Shown here: piece by piece, positions 6,768-13,085 of the stretch | Numbering within the stretch: the first letter of the stretch is position 1 | How the letters are laid out: the number at the start of each line of letters is the position of its first letter | Origin: JBEEJL01 sp049698095 | GTDB lineage: Bacteria > Pseudomonadota > Gammaproteobacteria > Burkholderiales > JBEEJL01 | DNA: 13,085 nt | Reading direction: 5' to 3' | Assembly: GCA_049698095.1 (NCBI GenBank) | Contig: JBAVXA010000187.1 | Span: 1 to 13,085, forward strand | Position numbers and translations under genes: made by a program | Notes under the pieces: model-generated | The model's database searches: none | The model's input: the letters and a program-made list of their open reading frames with translations, nothing else | Told to the model about the DNA's origin: nothing

Positions 6768-7220
6768 TTAATAAATTCGTAACCAAGTATGGGTACGAAA
6801 AAACAGGCCGTTATACCCGCGCACCAACAGTTTTGCGCCGTCATCCTTGATCCATGCCCGGGAATCGTAAACGTTTCCGTTCATCGGGTCGAGCAAATAG
6901 CCGTCTTCGTAAGTTGAACCGTCGCGTTTGATGCTATAAATGATGCGCAGGCCGAGAAGCGACTTCCCTTTCAACGGCCCCTCGCAGTCGGCGCAAATGC
7001 CGTCGCGAATTTCCACGTCGCCGCCCAGCACTTTTACGATGTGTCCCTCGAACTGGCCTTTGTTCTCGCTGATTTTGACCACATAGCGCGGTTTGCGCGT
7101 GGTGTAGTCCAGCACCCGCCATGTGCCCAATATTTCAGCCGGCTTCGTTTCCGGCAATTCGGCGAAGCTGGGCGACACCAGTAAAGACACAATGCTGACA
7201 GTCAATAAAATAATCTTCAT
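6768..7220 (-). CDS. DUF2147 family exported protein
   Basis: A 150-residue protein with a Sec signal peptide (residues 1-20, hydrophobic core ILLTVSIVSLLV, cleavage after SFA). The mature domain fits DUF2147: G32-T-W34 at the start, a VKIS strand, then C76-x2-C79-x-G with KGKSLLGL. The C-terminal part holds DPMNGNVYDS, LLVRGYNG and a final THTWLRIY. The family is a small periplasmic beta-barrel-like domain of unknown function. The C-x2-C pair occurs in a subset and could be a disulfide or metal site. The start at 7220 is fixed by a GGGGGGA Shine-Dalgarno run (7223-7229) and by the signal peptide. The longer open frame to 7289 would overlap ppsA. It sits 22 bases after ppsA and 22 before ttcA, suggesting one transcript. 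Confidence 0.85.
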   Translation of the reverse strand: MKIILLTVSIVSLLVSPSFAELPETKPAEILGTWRVLDYTTRKPRYVVKISENKGQFEGHIVKVLGGDVEIRDGICADCEGPLKGKSLLGLRIIYSIKRDGSTYEDGYLLDPMNGNVYDSRAWIKDDGAKLLVRGYNGLFFRTHTWLRIY

Positions 7221-7242
7221 GTTCCCCCCGAAACATATCAAC

Positions 7243-9621
7243 TCATGCGCTGGCCTTGTCGCGTGCAAGATCCAGCCAAGTTTCCACAACCGTATCCGGA
7301 TTCAGCGACATCGATTCAATCCCCTGCTCCATCAGCCAGCGTGCGAGGTCAGGATGATCGGACGGCCCCTGGCCGCAAATGCCGACATATTTCTTTGCCC
7401 GCTGGCAGGCAGTGATTGCCAGGACCAGCATTTTTTTCACTGCCGCGTCGCGTTCGTCGAACGAATCGGCCACCAAGCTTGAATCGCGATCGACGCCCAG
7501 GGTCATCTGGGTGAGGTCGTTGGAGCCGATGGAGAAACCGTCGAAATGCTCGAGGAATTCGTCGGCGAGAATGGCGTTCGACGGCACTTCGCACATCATG
7601 ATCATGCGCAGGCCGTTCTTGCCCCGCTCGATACCGTTCTCTTTTAATATCGCTTGCACCTGCTTCGCTTCTTTCACTGTGCGCACGAACGGCACCATGA
7701 TTTCGACGTTGGTCAGGCCCATGTCGTCGCGCACTTTTTTCAGTGCCCGGCATTCCATGTCGAAGCACTCGCGAAAAGATGCGGAAATATAACGCGCCGC
7801 GCCGCGAAAGCCGAGCATGGGATTCTCCTCGTGCGGCTCGTAGCGTTTGCCACCAATGAGGTTGGTGTATTCGTTCGATTTGAAGTCGGATAAACGCACG
7901 ATGACTTTTTTCGGCCAGAACGCCGCAGCCAATGTCGCCACGCCCTCGGTAATTTTTTGCTCGTAGAATTCTTTCGGCGTAGCGTAACCGCGGCAACGTT
8001 CCTCGACTTCGGCTTTCAGGTCGGTCGGCAGGTCCGGATATTCAAGCGCCGCTTTCGGATGCATGCCGATCATCGCGCTGATGATGAATTCCAGCCGCGC
8101 GAGGCCGACGCCGGCGTTGGGCAATTTCTGGAAATCGAACGCGAGCTGCGGGTTACCCACGTTCATCATTATCTTCACTTTCGTCTCGGGCATTTTGTCG
8201 AGCGATACGTCGATGACCTCGAAATCGAGCTTGCCCGCGTAGATATTACCGGTGTCGCCTTCCGCGCACGATACCGTGACGATATCGCCGTTTTTCAGGA
8301 CTTTGGTCGCGTCGTTGCAACCGACGACCGCCGGGATGCCGAGTTCGCGCGCAATAATCGCGGCATGGCAGGTGCGCCCGCCGCGATTGGTGACAATCGC
8401 CGATGCGCGCTTCATGATCGGCTCCCAGTTCGGGTCGGTCATATCCGTCACCAGCACGTCGCCGGGGTTCACTTCGTGCATCTGCGCGATGTCGCTGATC
8501 ACGCGCACGACCCCTTGCCCGATGCGGCCGCCGATGGCGCGGCCGGAGGTGAGAATGTCGGAATGCTGCTTGATGCGGTAGCGCCGCAGCACCTCGCCGT
8601 GCGCCTGCGATTGCACGGTTTCCGGGCGTGCCTGCAGGATGTACAGCTTGCCGTCCTCCCCGTCGCGCCCCCATTCGATATCCATCGGGCGCCGGTAATG
8701 CGCCTCGATCGACATGGCGTAGCGCGCCAGCTCTTCGACTTCGGCGTCGGTGAGCGAAAATCGATTGCGCTGATCGGCCGGCACTTCAACCGTTTCAACC
8801 GAACGTCCGGCTTCGCGTTTGGCGGTGAAAACCATTTTGATGGCCTTGCTGCCCAGGTTGCGGCGCAAAATCGCCGGCTTGTTGTTTTTCAGCACGACTT
8901 TGCTGACATAAAATTCATCCGGGTTGACCGCGCCCTGCACCACCGTTTCGCCGAGACCGTAGCTCGAGGTGATGAACACTACGTCATTGAAACCCGATTC
9001 GGTATCCATGGTGAACATGACGCCGGCCGCGCCGCTATCCGAGCGCACCATGCGCTGAATACCGGCGGACAGCGCAACTTCGCTGTGGATGAAGTTTTTG
9101 TGCACGCGATACGCAATTGCACGGTCGTTATACAGCGACGCAAATACATGTTTGATTGCCGCCATGACATTGTCGAGGCCGTGGATATTGAGAAACGTTT
9201 CCTGCTGGCCGGCGAACGACGCATCGGGCAAATCCTCCGCGGTGGCGGACGAGCGCACCGCGAGCGACAGGTCCGAGCCGTGCGTCATTTTTTCATAAGC
9301 CGTTTTGATGTCCGCGAGCAACGCCGGCTGGAACGGCGCATCGACGACCCACTGGCGGATTTGTGCGCCGGTCCGGGCGAGCAGCTGCGTGTCGTCGACA
9401 TCGAGATTTTTCAGCAGCGCGTTAATGCGCGCGGTAAGGTCGTTGTGTTTGAGGAAGTCGCGAAATGCCAGAGCCGTCGTGGCAAAGCCGCCCGGTACGC
9501 GCACGCCGGCATGGGCCAGCTGGCTGATCATTTCGCCGAGCGATGCATTTTTTCCACCCACGGTCTCGACATCGGTCATGCGCAGGTTTTCAAACCAAAC
9601 GACGTAATTCTGCTCGCTCAT
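7243..9621 (-). CDS. ppsA: Phosphoenolpyruvate synthase (pyruvate, water dikinase)
   Basis: Cytoplasmic enzyme that converts pyruvate, ATP and water to phosphoenolpyruvate, AMP and phosphate, the entry to gluconeogenesis from three-carbon acids. The N-terminal pyruvate/ATP-binding domain starts with VWFENLRMTDVETVGGKNASLGE (split around residues 7-29). The central phosphohistidine domain holds GGRTCHAAII with catalytic H419. The C-terminal PEP-binding barrel has GSNDLTQMTLGVDRDSS and GICGQGPSDHPDLA with the proton-donor cysteine C749. From the ATG at 9621 the length is 792 residues, the usual size. A TTG two codons upstream is in frame but leaves almost no space after the AGGG Shine-Dalgarno sequence, which is 8 bases from the ATG. 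T417, two residues before H419, is the expected target of PpsR, encoded divergently next door. Confidence 0.98.
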   Translation of the reverse strand: MSEQNYVVWFENLRMTDVETVGGKNASLGEMISQLAHAGVRVPGGFATTALAFRDFLKHNDLTARINALLKNLDVDDTQLLARTGAQIRQWVVDAPFQPALLADIKTAYEKMTHGSDLSLAVRSSATAEDLPDASFAGQQETFLNIHGLDNVMAAIKHVFASLYNDRAIAYRVHKNFIHSEVALSAGIQRMVRSDSGAAGVMFTMDTESGFNDVVFITSSYGLGETVVQGAVNPDEFYVSKVVLKNNKPAILRRNLGSKAIKMVFTAKREAGRSVETVEVPADQRNRFSLTDAEVEELARYAMSIEAHYRRPMDIEWGRDGEDGKLYILQARPETVQSQAHGEVLRRYRIKQHSDILTSGRAIGGRIGQGVVRVISDIAQMHEVNPGDVLVTDMTDPNWEPIMKRASAIVTNRGGRTCHAAIIARELGIPAVVGCNDATKVLKNGDIVTVSCAEGDTGNIYAGKLDFEVIDVSLDKMPETKVKIMMNVGNPQLAFDFQKLPNAGVGLARLEFIISAMIGMHPKAALEYPDLPTDLKAEVEERCRGYATPKEFYEQKITEGVATLAAAFWPKKVIVRLSDFKSNEYTNLIGGKRYEPHEENPMLGFRGAARYISASFRECFDMECRALKKVRDDMGLTNVEIMVPFVRTVKEAKQVQAILKENGIERGKNGLRMIMMCEVPSNAILADEFLEHFDGFSIGSNDLTQMTLGVDRDSSLVADSFDERDAAVKKMLVLAITACQRAKKYVGICGQGPSDHPDLARWLMEQGIESMSLNPDTVVETWLDLARDKASA

Positions 9622-9704
9622 TTTCAACGCCCTGTATTGTTCACTTCTAAAGCCCGATATTATAGCCGAAACACCCTGTCAAATTATTACGGAAAAACCC
9701 GACC
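9622..9704. promoter_or_regulatory. Divergent ppsA/ppsR promoter region
   Basis: The 83 bases between the two start codons must contain the signals for both genes. Leftward, a perfect TATAAT (9659-9664 on the minus strand) lies about 38 bases before the ppsA ATG, followed by its AGGG ribosome-binding site. A perfect TTGACA at 9677-9682 is also present but only 12 bases from TATAAT, too close for a standard sigma70 pair. Rightward, TATTAT at 9658-9663 with TTGTTC at 9637-9642 (15-base spacing) is a weak candidate for ppsR. The two -10 elements overlap, so transcription in the two directions may be mutually exclusive. Exact start sites are inferred, not seen. Confidence 0.5.
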
Positions 9705-10529
9705 ATGAGCCTCAAACGCACTGCAGTTTTCATCTCCGACCGCACCGGCATCACGGTGGAAATGCTCGGCAACAGCCTGTTGTCGCAATTCGACCATGTC
9801 CATTTCAACCGGATCACCCTACCGTTTGTCGATACGCTGGAGAAAGCCCACCTCGCGCTGGAGCAAATAAAACAGATCGGACTTAACGAGGGGTCGAGGC
9901 CTATTGTGTTTTGCACCCTGGTCAACGATGCCGTGCGCAATGCGATTCATGGCGAAAATGCGTTATTTCTTGATTTATTTGAGATTTTTATTATTCCACT
10001 GGAAAAGGAACTGGGCCAGAAATCGTCGCACACGGTGGGAAAGTCGCACAGCGCAGGCAACGTGAAAGATTACAACGCGCGCATCGAAGCAGTGAATTAC
10101 ACCCTCACCCACGACGACGGGCAGTCGCACAAAAATCTGGAGGACGCCGACATCATTCTGGTAGGCGTGTCGCGCAGCGGAAAAACTCCGACCTGCCTGT
10201 ATCTGGCGCTGCAATTCGGCATCAAGGCGGCGAATTATCCGTTGATCCCGGAAGACCTGGAGAACATGAAGCTGCCTCCGGCGCTGGCGAAAATGAAACA
10301 CAAGATTTACGGGCTGACCATCACGCCGGAACGTCTGGCGCAGATACGCGCCGAGCGCAGGCCTGACAGCGCCTATGCCTCGATCGCCAATTGCCGGCGC
10401 GAATTGTCGGCGGCAGAAGCGCTGATGCGGCAGGCAGGCATTCGCTTTATCGAATCCACCACCAAGTCGATTGAAGAACTGGCCACCACCATCATGCATG
10501 AGACGCAACTGGCGCGGCGCGTATTCTGA
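9705..10529 (+). CDS. ppsR: PEP synthase regulatory protein (bifunctional kinase/Pi-dependent phosphorylase)
   Basis: This 274-residue protein controls PEP synthase. It inactivates it by ADP-dependent phosphorylation of a threonine near the catalytic histidine, and reactivates it by phosphate-dependent dephosphorylation yielding pyrophosphate. The sequence starts with KRTAVFISDRTGITVEMLG, the conserved N-terminus of the kinase-PPPase family (formerly DUF299). It carries the P-loop-like G154-V-S-R-S-G-K-T161 in LVGVSRSGKTPT, and YAS.ANCRRELSAAEALM towards the C-terminus. Length is normal. Neighbouring ppsA in head-to-head orientation supports PEP synthase, rather than pyruvate phosphate dikinase, as the target. 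The start is the ATG at 9705, with GGAAAAA about 8 bases upstream. Confidence 0.97.
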   Translation: MSLKRTAVFISDRTGITVEMLGNSLLSQFDHVHFNRITLPFVDTLEKAHLALEQIKQIGLNEGSRPIVFCTLVNDAVRNAIHGENALFLDLFEIFIIPLEKELGQKSSHTVGKSHSAGNVKDYNARIEAVNYTLTHDDGQSHKNLEDADIILVGVSRSGKTPTCLYLALQFGIKAANYPLIPEDLENMKLPPALAKMKHKIYGLTITPERLAQIRAERRPDSAYASIANCRRELSAAEALMRQAGIRFIESTTKSIEELATTIMHETQLARRVF

Positions 10530-10567
10530 GGCCTAGTTCCGGGTTTCAAACGCGCCAAAGAGCCAGC

Positions 10568-10596
10568 TTGTGCAACTTTTCAAACAGGGCTAGTAT
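10568..10596 (+). promoter_or_regulatory. Possible promoter of the SGNH lipoprotein gene
   Basis: TTGTGC (10568-10573) and TAGTAT (10591-10596) are separated by exactly 17 bases in the 134-base gap after ppsR. The match to sigma70 consensus is partial in both boxes (3 of 6 and 4 of 6). A start near 10603 would give a leader of about 60 bases before the ATG at 10664. The rest of the gap shows no other structure I can support. Confidence 0.3.
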
Positions 10597-10663
10597 GCGC
10601 AATCAAGCGAGTACCAAGACCCGCACTGCAACATCATTTACTCACAATTATCCTGGAGGATTC

Positions 10664-11710
10664 ATGCGTATTACCAAATTCCTGGCCGCCTCGGCCCTCA
10701 GCGTTTTGCTTGCCGCGTGCGGCGCAGGCAGCAGCACATCACCGCAATTCAGCTCGCTGGTTTCGTTCGGCGACAGCCTGAGCGACGTCGGTACCTACAA
10801 GGTCGGCACAGTCGAAGCGCTCGGCGGCGGAAAATACACCGTCAATGGGGCAGGCAGCCAAATCTGGATAGAAATCCTCGCGTCGCGCCTGGGCCTCGCG
10901 GCGCCATGTGCTGCGGAAACCGGATTGGATGGCGATCCGAGTCAGGGTTTCTCGGTGCCCGCGACCAAGCGCCCCGGTTGTACCGCATATGCACAAGGCG
11001 GCGCGCGCGTGACCAACCCCGTCGGCCCCGGCAACAAATTGCTCGGCGGAAGTAACGCTTTGCTGGGTCAATTGACCGTCCCCGTGCTCAAGCAGATGAA
11101 TAATCATCTTGCGGCAGTGGGCGGGGCCTACACGGGCAGAGAAATGGTGCTGGTTCTTGCCGGCGGCAATGACGTATTCATGAATCTGGGTGCCGTCGGC
11201 GCCGGTGCGGCGACGCCGACACAAGCGGTGACCGAGATGGGCAAGGCTGGCGCCGAACTCGCCGGTTACATCAAAGCGTTTGTGATTGGCAAAGGCGCGC
11301 AATACGTGACGGTGGTCAATCTGCCCGACGTGAGCAAAACGCCCTACGCCTACTCGCTCGATGCCAACACGCAGGGCCTGATCAATGTCATGTCGTCCAC
11401 CTTCAACACCCAGCTGAAAAACGGACTGGCCGGTACCAACGTGGCATTCGTCGACGCCTACACCATCAGCCGCGATCAGGCAGCAAAACCCGATGCCTAC
11501 GGGATTTCCAACAGCACCGGTTTCGCCTGCAACCTGGATCCTGCCGTTAACCCGCTAAGCTCCTCGCTGACCTGCAATGCGTCGAACGTGATCGCCGGCG
11601 ATATTTCCAAATATCAATTTGCCGACGGCGTGCACCCTTCACCATTCGGCTATCGCTTGTTTGCCGATGCGGCGCAGGTGGAAATTGCGAAAAAAGGCTG
11701 GATCAATTAA
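10664..11710 (+). CDS. SGNH/GDSL hydrolase family lipoprotein (esterase/lipase-like)
   Basis: A 348-residue serine hydrolase predicted to be anchored as a lipoprotein. The signal ends in the lipobox L16-A-A-C19, followed by a Gly/Ser-rich linker. The SGNH blocks are in order: block I LVSFGDSLSD with nucleophile S38, a Gly-bearing block II (YAQGGARV), block III GGND with N169, and block V DGVHPSPFGY with D321 and H324. It probably hydrolyses acyl or acetyl esters at the cell envelope, with the substrate unknown. There is no C-terminal autotransporter domain. An open frame extends 32 codons upstream, but the strong GGAGGA at 10655-10660 and the signal peptide fix the start at 10664. It has its own terminator downstream, so it appears monocistronic. 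Confidence 0.92.
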   Translation: MRITKFLAASALSVLLAACGAGSSTSPQFSSLVSFGDSLSDVGTYKVGTVEALGGGKYTVNGAGSQIWIEILASRLGLAAPCAAETGLDGDPSQGFSVPATKRPGCTAYAQGGARVTNPVGPGNKLLGGSNALLGQLTVPVLKQMNNHLAAVGGAYTGREMVLVLAGGNDVFMNLGAVGAGAATPTQAVTEMGKAGAELAGYIKAFVIGKGAQYVTVVNLPDVSKTPYAYSLDANTQGLINVMSSTFNTQLKNGLAGTNVAFVDAYTISRDQAAKPDAYGISNSTGFACNLDPAVNPLSSSLTCNASNVIAGDISKYQFADGVHPSPFGYRLFADAAQVEIAKKGWIN

Positions 11711-11730
11711 TTATCGCCTTGCCTGATTCA

Positions 11731-11765
11731 AACAAAAAAAGGCCTGCGGGCCTTTTTTTGTTTTT
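11731..11765 (+). terminator. Rho-independent terminator after the SGNH gene
   Basis: A perfect 14-base stem (11731-11744 with 11749-11762) with loop TGCG. The core is GGCC/GGCC flanked by seven A on the left and seven T on the right, and T residues continue to 11765. It begins 20 bases after the stop codon. The A-run makes it potentially active in both directions, but the only gene ending into it is the rightward SGNH gene. Confidence 0.92.
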
Positions 11766-11792
11766 ACGCCTGCCGTGCCGCATACTGAATGC

Positions 11793-12110
11793 ATGAAAAA
11801 AGTTTACGTCGCGCAGAATCTCCCCGATGCCCACATCGTGCTCAACCTGCTCGTGCAGGCGGGCATCGATACGCAGGTATTTAACGCCAACGCGCAAAGC
11901 GGCATGGGCGAATTGCCGTTTACCGAAACCTATCCGCAGGTATGGGTGATGGATGACGGGCAATTTTTACGCGCGAAAAATATAGTACGGGAATACAAAC
12001 TCGCGCCGACAGATCATCGCGTCGTGCAATGCCCCGAATGCCGGGAAGAAAATCCAGCCAACTTCGGTGTGTGCTGGAATTGCGGCATCGCGCTGACGCA
12101 TTTGCAATAA
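11793..12110 (+). CDS. DUF2007 protein with C-terminal zinc ribbon
   Basis: A 105-residue protein. The N-terminal ~70 residues (MKKVYVAQNLPDAHIVLNLL, then QAGIDTQVFN, GELPFTETYPQVWV and A.NIVREY) fit DUF2007, called putative signal-transducing protein, a small alpha-beta domain that resembles a PII-like or ACT-like fold. The C-terminus adds a zinc ribbon with C80-x2-C83 and C94-x2-C97 (CPECREEN, CWNCG). The role is unknown. Starts at GTG 11775 and ATG 11793 are both in frame. I chose the ATG because the family motif begins there, although no Shine-Dalgarno sequence is visible at either. The 5' end lies just 28 bases after the preceding terminator, leaving little room for a separate promoter. 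Confidence 0.82.
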   Translation: MKKVYVAQNLPDAHIVLNLLVQAGIDTQVFNANAQSGMGELPFTETYPQVWVMDDGQFLRAKNIVREYKLAPTDHRVVQCPECREENPANFGVCWNCGIALTHLQ

Positions 12111-12130
12111 AAATTCAATAAAATCAAATA

Positions 12131-12152
12131 GTTATATTTATCCGAATATAAC
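12131..12152. repeat. 8-base perfect inverted repeat between convergent genes
   Basis: GTTATATT (12131-12138) and AATATAAC (12145-12152) flank the hexamer TATCCG. It lies 20 bases after the DUF2007 stop and 40 bases beyond the stop of the leftward methyltransferase gene. The stem is AT-rich and not followed by a T-tract on either strand, so it is a poor intrinsic terminator. It could be a weak bidirectional hairpin or a protein-binding dyad. Confidence 0.4.
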
Positions 12153-12192
12153 CGTTGGCGGACGACACTGCTCCCGCGTGAAAACGACCGGG

Positions 12193-12969
12193 TCAGACCT
12201 GTGTTTGCCGCACCCGCTCAAACAAACAAACCGCTGCCGCCGCCGCGGCATTCAGCGATTCCATTTCCCCCGGCATGGGAATCAACACCTGCATCGTCGC
12301 CGCAAGACGCAGCGCGTCGGACAGGCCCGCGCCTTCGTTGCCGATGACCAACGCCAGCGGCCCGCGCAAATCGATCTGGAAAATCGACTGCGTGGCGGCA
12401 AGGCTGGTTGCCAGCACGGTTCCCTTGAAGTTTCTCGCGATCTGCAATAAATCCGCAGCCTCATGGACGGATAATAAAAAATGCGCGCCCATGCCGGCGC
12501 GGATCACTTTCGGCGACCACGGAAAGGCGCAATGCGCCGACAGGAATACATGCTGCACGCCTGCGGCCGCGGCAGAACGCAAGATCGAGCCGAGGTTACC
12601 CGGATCCTGAATGTCCTCCAGCAGCACGCAAAAATCCACATCGCGTGCAAGCTTCGGCTTGGGTGTTTCGACCAGCGCGAGAATACCTGCCGGTGTTTCC
12701 ACCGACGAAATCCCGGTAAACATGGCGTCGGGCAGCAACAGAACTTCCGCCGCCGCTGATTTTTTCAACAGCGCGGCAATTTCTGCATGCTTCGCACCGC
12801 TTTCGCTGACGACGAATGTCTTCGGCGCGCCGTGCTGCGCCTGGTACATCTCGATCAGATGCACGCCTTCGAGCAGCGACAGGCCGAGTTTCTTGCGCCC
12901 GCGCGCCGATGCGGCGAGCTTGTGCAGGTCTTTGTAAATGGCGTTGTCGCGGGAGGTTATTTTTTTCAT
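12193..12969 (-). CDS. TrmH/SpoU family RNA 2'-O-methyltransferase
   Basis: A 258-residue SPOUT-class methyltransferase that would use S-adenosylmethionine to methylate a ribose 2'-OH in rRNA or tRNA. The N-terminal substrate-binding domain covers about residues 1-105 (SRDNAIYKDLHKL, LLEGVHLIEMY). The knotted catalytic domain shows motif 1 LLEDIQDPGNLGSILRSA with N125, motif 2 LVIGNEGAGLS with N211-E212-G213, and motif 3 IPMPGEMESLNAAAAAAV with N240. This is the layout of RlmB/TsnR-like proteins, but which nucleotide is modified cannot be told, so no symbol is given. The ATG at 12969 has only a weak Shine-Dalgarno sequence. It is convergent with the DUF2007 gene and divergent from whatever begins at the right edge. 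Confidence 0.93.
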   Translation of the reverse strand: MKKITSRDNAIYKDLHKLAASARGRKKLGLSLLEGVHLIEMYQAQHGAPKTFVVSESGAKHAEIAALLKKSAAAEVLLLPDAMFTGISSVETPAGILALVETPKPKLARDVDFCVLLEDIQDPGNLGSILRSAAAAGVQHVFLSAHCAFPWSPKVIRAGMGAHFLLSVHEAADLLQIARNFKGTVLATSLAATQSIFQIDLRGPLALVIGNEGAGLSDALRLAATMQVLIPMPGEMESLNAAAAAAVCLFERVRQTQV

Positions 12970-13012
12970 CCGGGTATTTTAACCGCAGCGTCTGCCCGGC
13001 GTCGTTTCTTTA

Positions 13013-13041
13013 TTGGCAAGCCTCGTATTGATTGCTACACT
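13013..13041 (+). promoter_or_regulatory. Sigma70-like promoter with extended -10
   Basis: TTGGCA (13013-13018, five of six to consensus) is followed after 17 bases by TACACT (13036-13041, four of six), with TGC directly before the -10 (extended -10 TGnTA). This is the best-formed promoter in the window. It points out of the right edge, and a start near 13048 would leave a leader of about 32 bases before the ATG at 13080. Confidence 0.55.
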
Positions 13042-13079
13042 GGCGCAGACAATTCATTCCTCTCATAACGGAAAATAAT

Positions 13080-13085
13080 ATGCTC
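13080..13085 (+). CDS. Possible first codons of the next rightward gene
   Basis: The window ends in ATGCTC. CGGAAA at 13069-13074 lies 5 bases upstream and could be a Shine-Dalgarno sequence, and a good promoter lies at 13013-13041. Only two codons are visible, so nothing can be said of the product and the start is tentative. Confidence 0.3.

Noticed and set aside
6746..6844. Upstream extension of ttcA by 33 codons
   Set aside because: The extension overlaps the DUF2147 gene, has no similarity to TtcA, and the ATG at 6745 gives the normal length.
7221..7289. Upstream extension of the DUF2147 gene by 23 codons
   Set aside because: It overlaps the ppsA 3' end and would place the signal peptide internally. 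The GGGGGGA before the ATG at 7220 fixes the start.
9622..9627. TTG start of ppsA two codons upstream
   Set aside because: It would leave only about two bases after the AGGG ribosome-binding site. The ATG at 9621 has good spacing and gives the usual 792 residues.
7957..9708. 583-codon open frame on the plus strand antisense to ppsA
   Set aside because: It lies wholly opposite a clear ppsA gene and reads into the ppsR start. Its product is rich in Arg, His, Asp and Phe with no domain, as expected from the complement of GC-biased codons.
10568..10663. Upstream extension of the SGNH lipoprotein by 32 codons
   Set aside because: It would bury the lipoprotein signal peptide and ignores the strong GGAGGA just before the ATG at 10664.
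1..13085. tRNA, rRNA, CRISPR array, prophage or insertion sequence
   Set aside because: No cloverleaf-like sequences, regular spaced repeats, transposase or phage genes were recognised on either strand by eye. A covariance-model search was not possible here.

Overview
The window looks like a chromosomal segment of a betaproteobacterium. This rests on the divergent ppsA/ppsR pair, the ttcA sequence, the small-protein families present (DUF2147, DUF2007 with zinc ribbon, MAPEG, Cdd1-type HHH) and a moderately high GC content with GC-rich third positions. I cannot name the genus. Most genes are housekeeping or ordinary accessory families. I found no rRNA, tRNA, CRISPR array, transposase or phage gene, and I do not see a clearly novel multi-gene system.

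Left part (1-3080). The first 109 bases hold the 5' end of a leftward major facilitator transporter. A 248-base gene-free stretch follows and carries a cluster of short inverted repeats. Next comes a two-gene operon overlapping by ATGA: a [2Fe-2S] subunit and a Tat-exported molybdopterin subunit of an isoquinoline 1-oxidoreductase/aldehyde oxidase-type enzyme.

Middle part (3081-5440). Five small rightward genes follow: a helix-hairpin-helix Cdd1-like protein, a MAPEG membrane protein, a VOC-fold protein, an unknown lipoprotein and a GNAT acetyltransferase. The lipoprotein and GNAT genes and the gap between them are clearly more AT-rich than their surroundings. The GNAT gene converges on, and overlaps by 4 bases, a leftward DUF1801 gene.

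Right-centre (5435-10529). A leftward series runs ppsA, DUF2147 exported protein, ttcA, DUF1801, with gaps of 21, 22 and 45 bases, so the first three at least may be one transcript. ppsA (PEP synthase) is divergent from ppsR, its dual kinase/phosphorylase regulator. The two start codons are about 83 bases apart and share a promoter region. The predicted target threonine of PpsR (T417, two residues before catalytic H419) is present in PpsA, so the regulatory pair looks intact.

Right end (10530-13085). An SGNH/GDSL esterase-like lipoprotein has its own RBS and a strong hairpin-T-tract terminator. A DUF2007 zinc-ribbon protein follows. A leftward TrmH/SpoU-family RNA 2'-O-methyltransferase converges on it. 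At the right edge there is a good sigma70-like promoter (TTGGCA, 17-base spacer, TACACT with TGC extension), and the first bases of what may be the next rightward gene.
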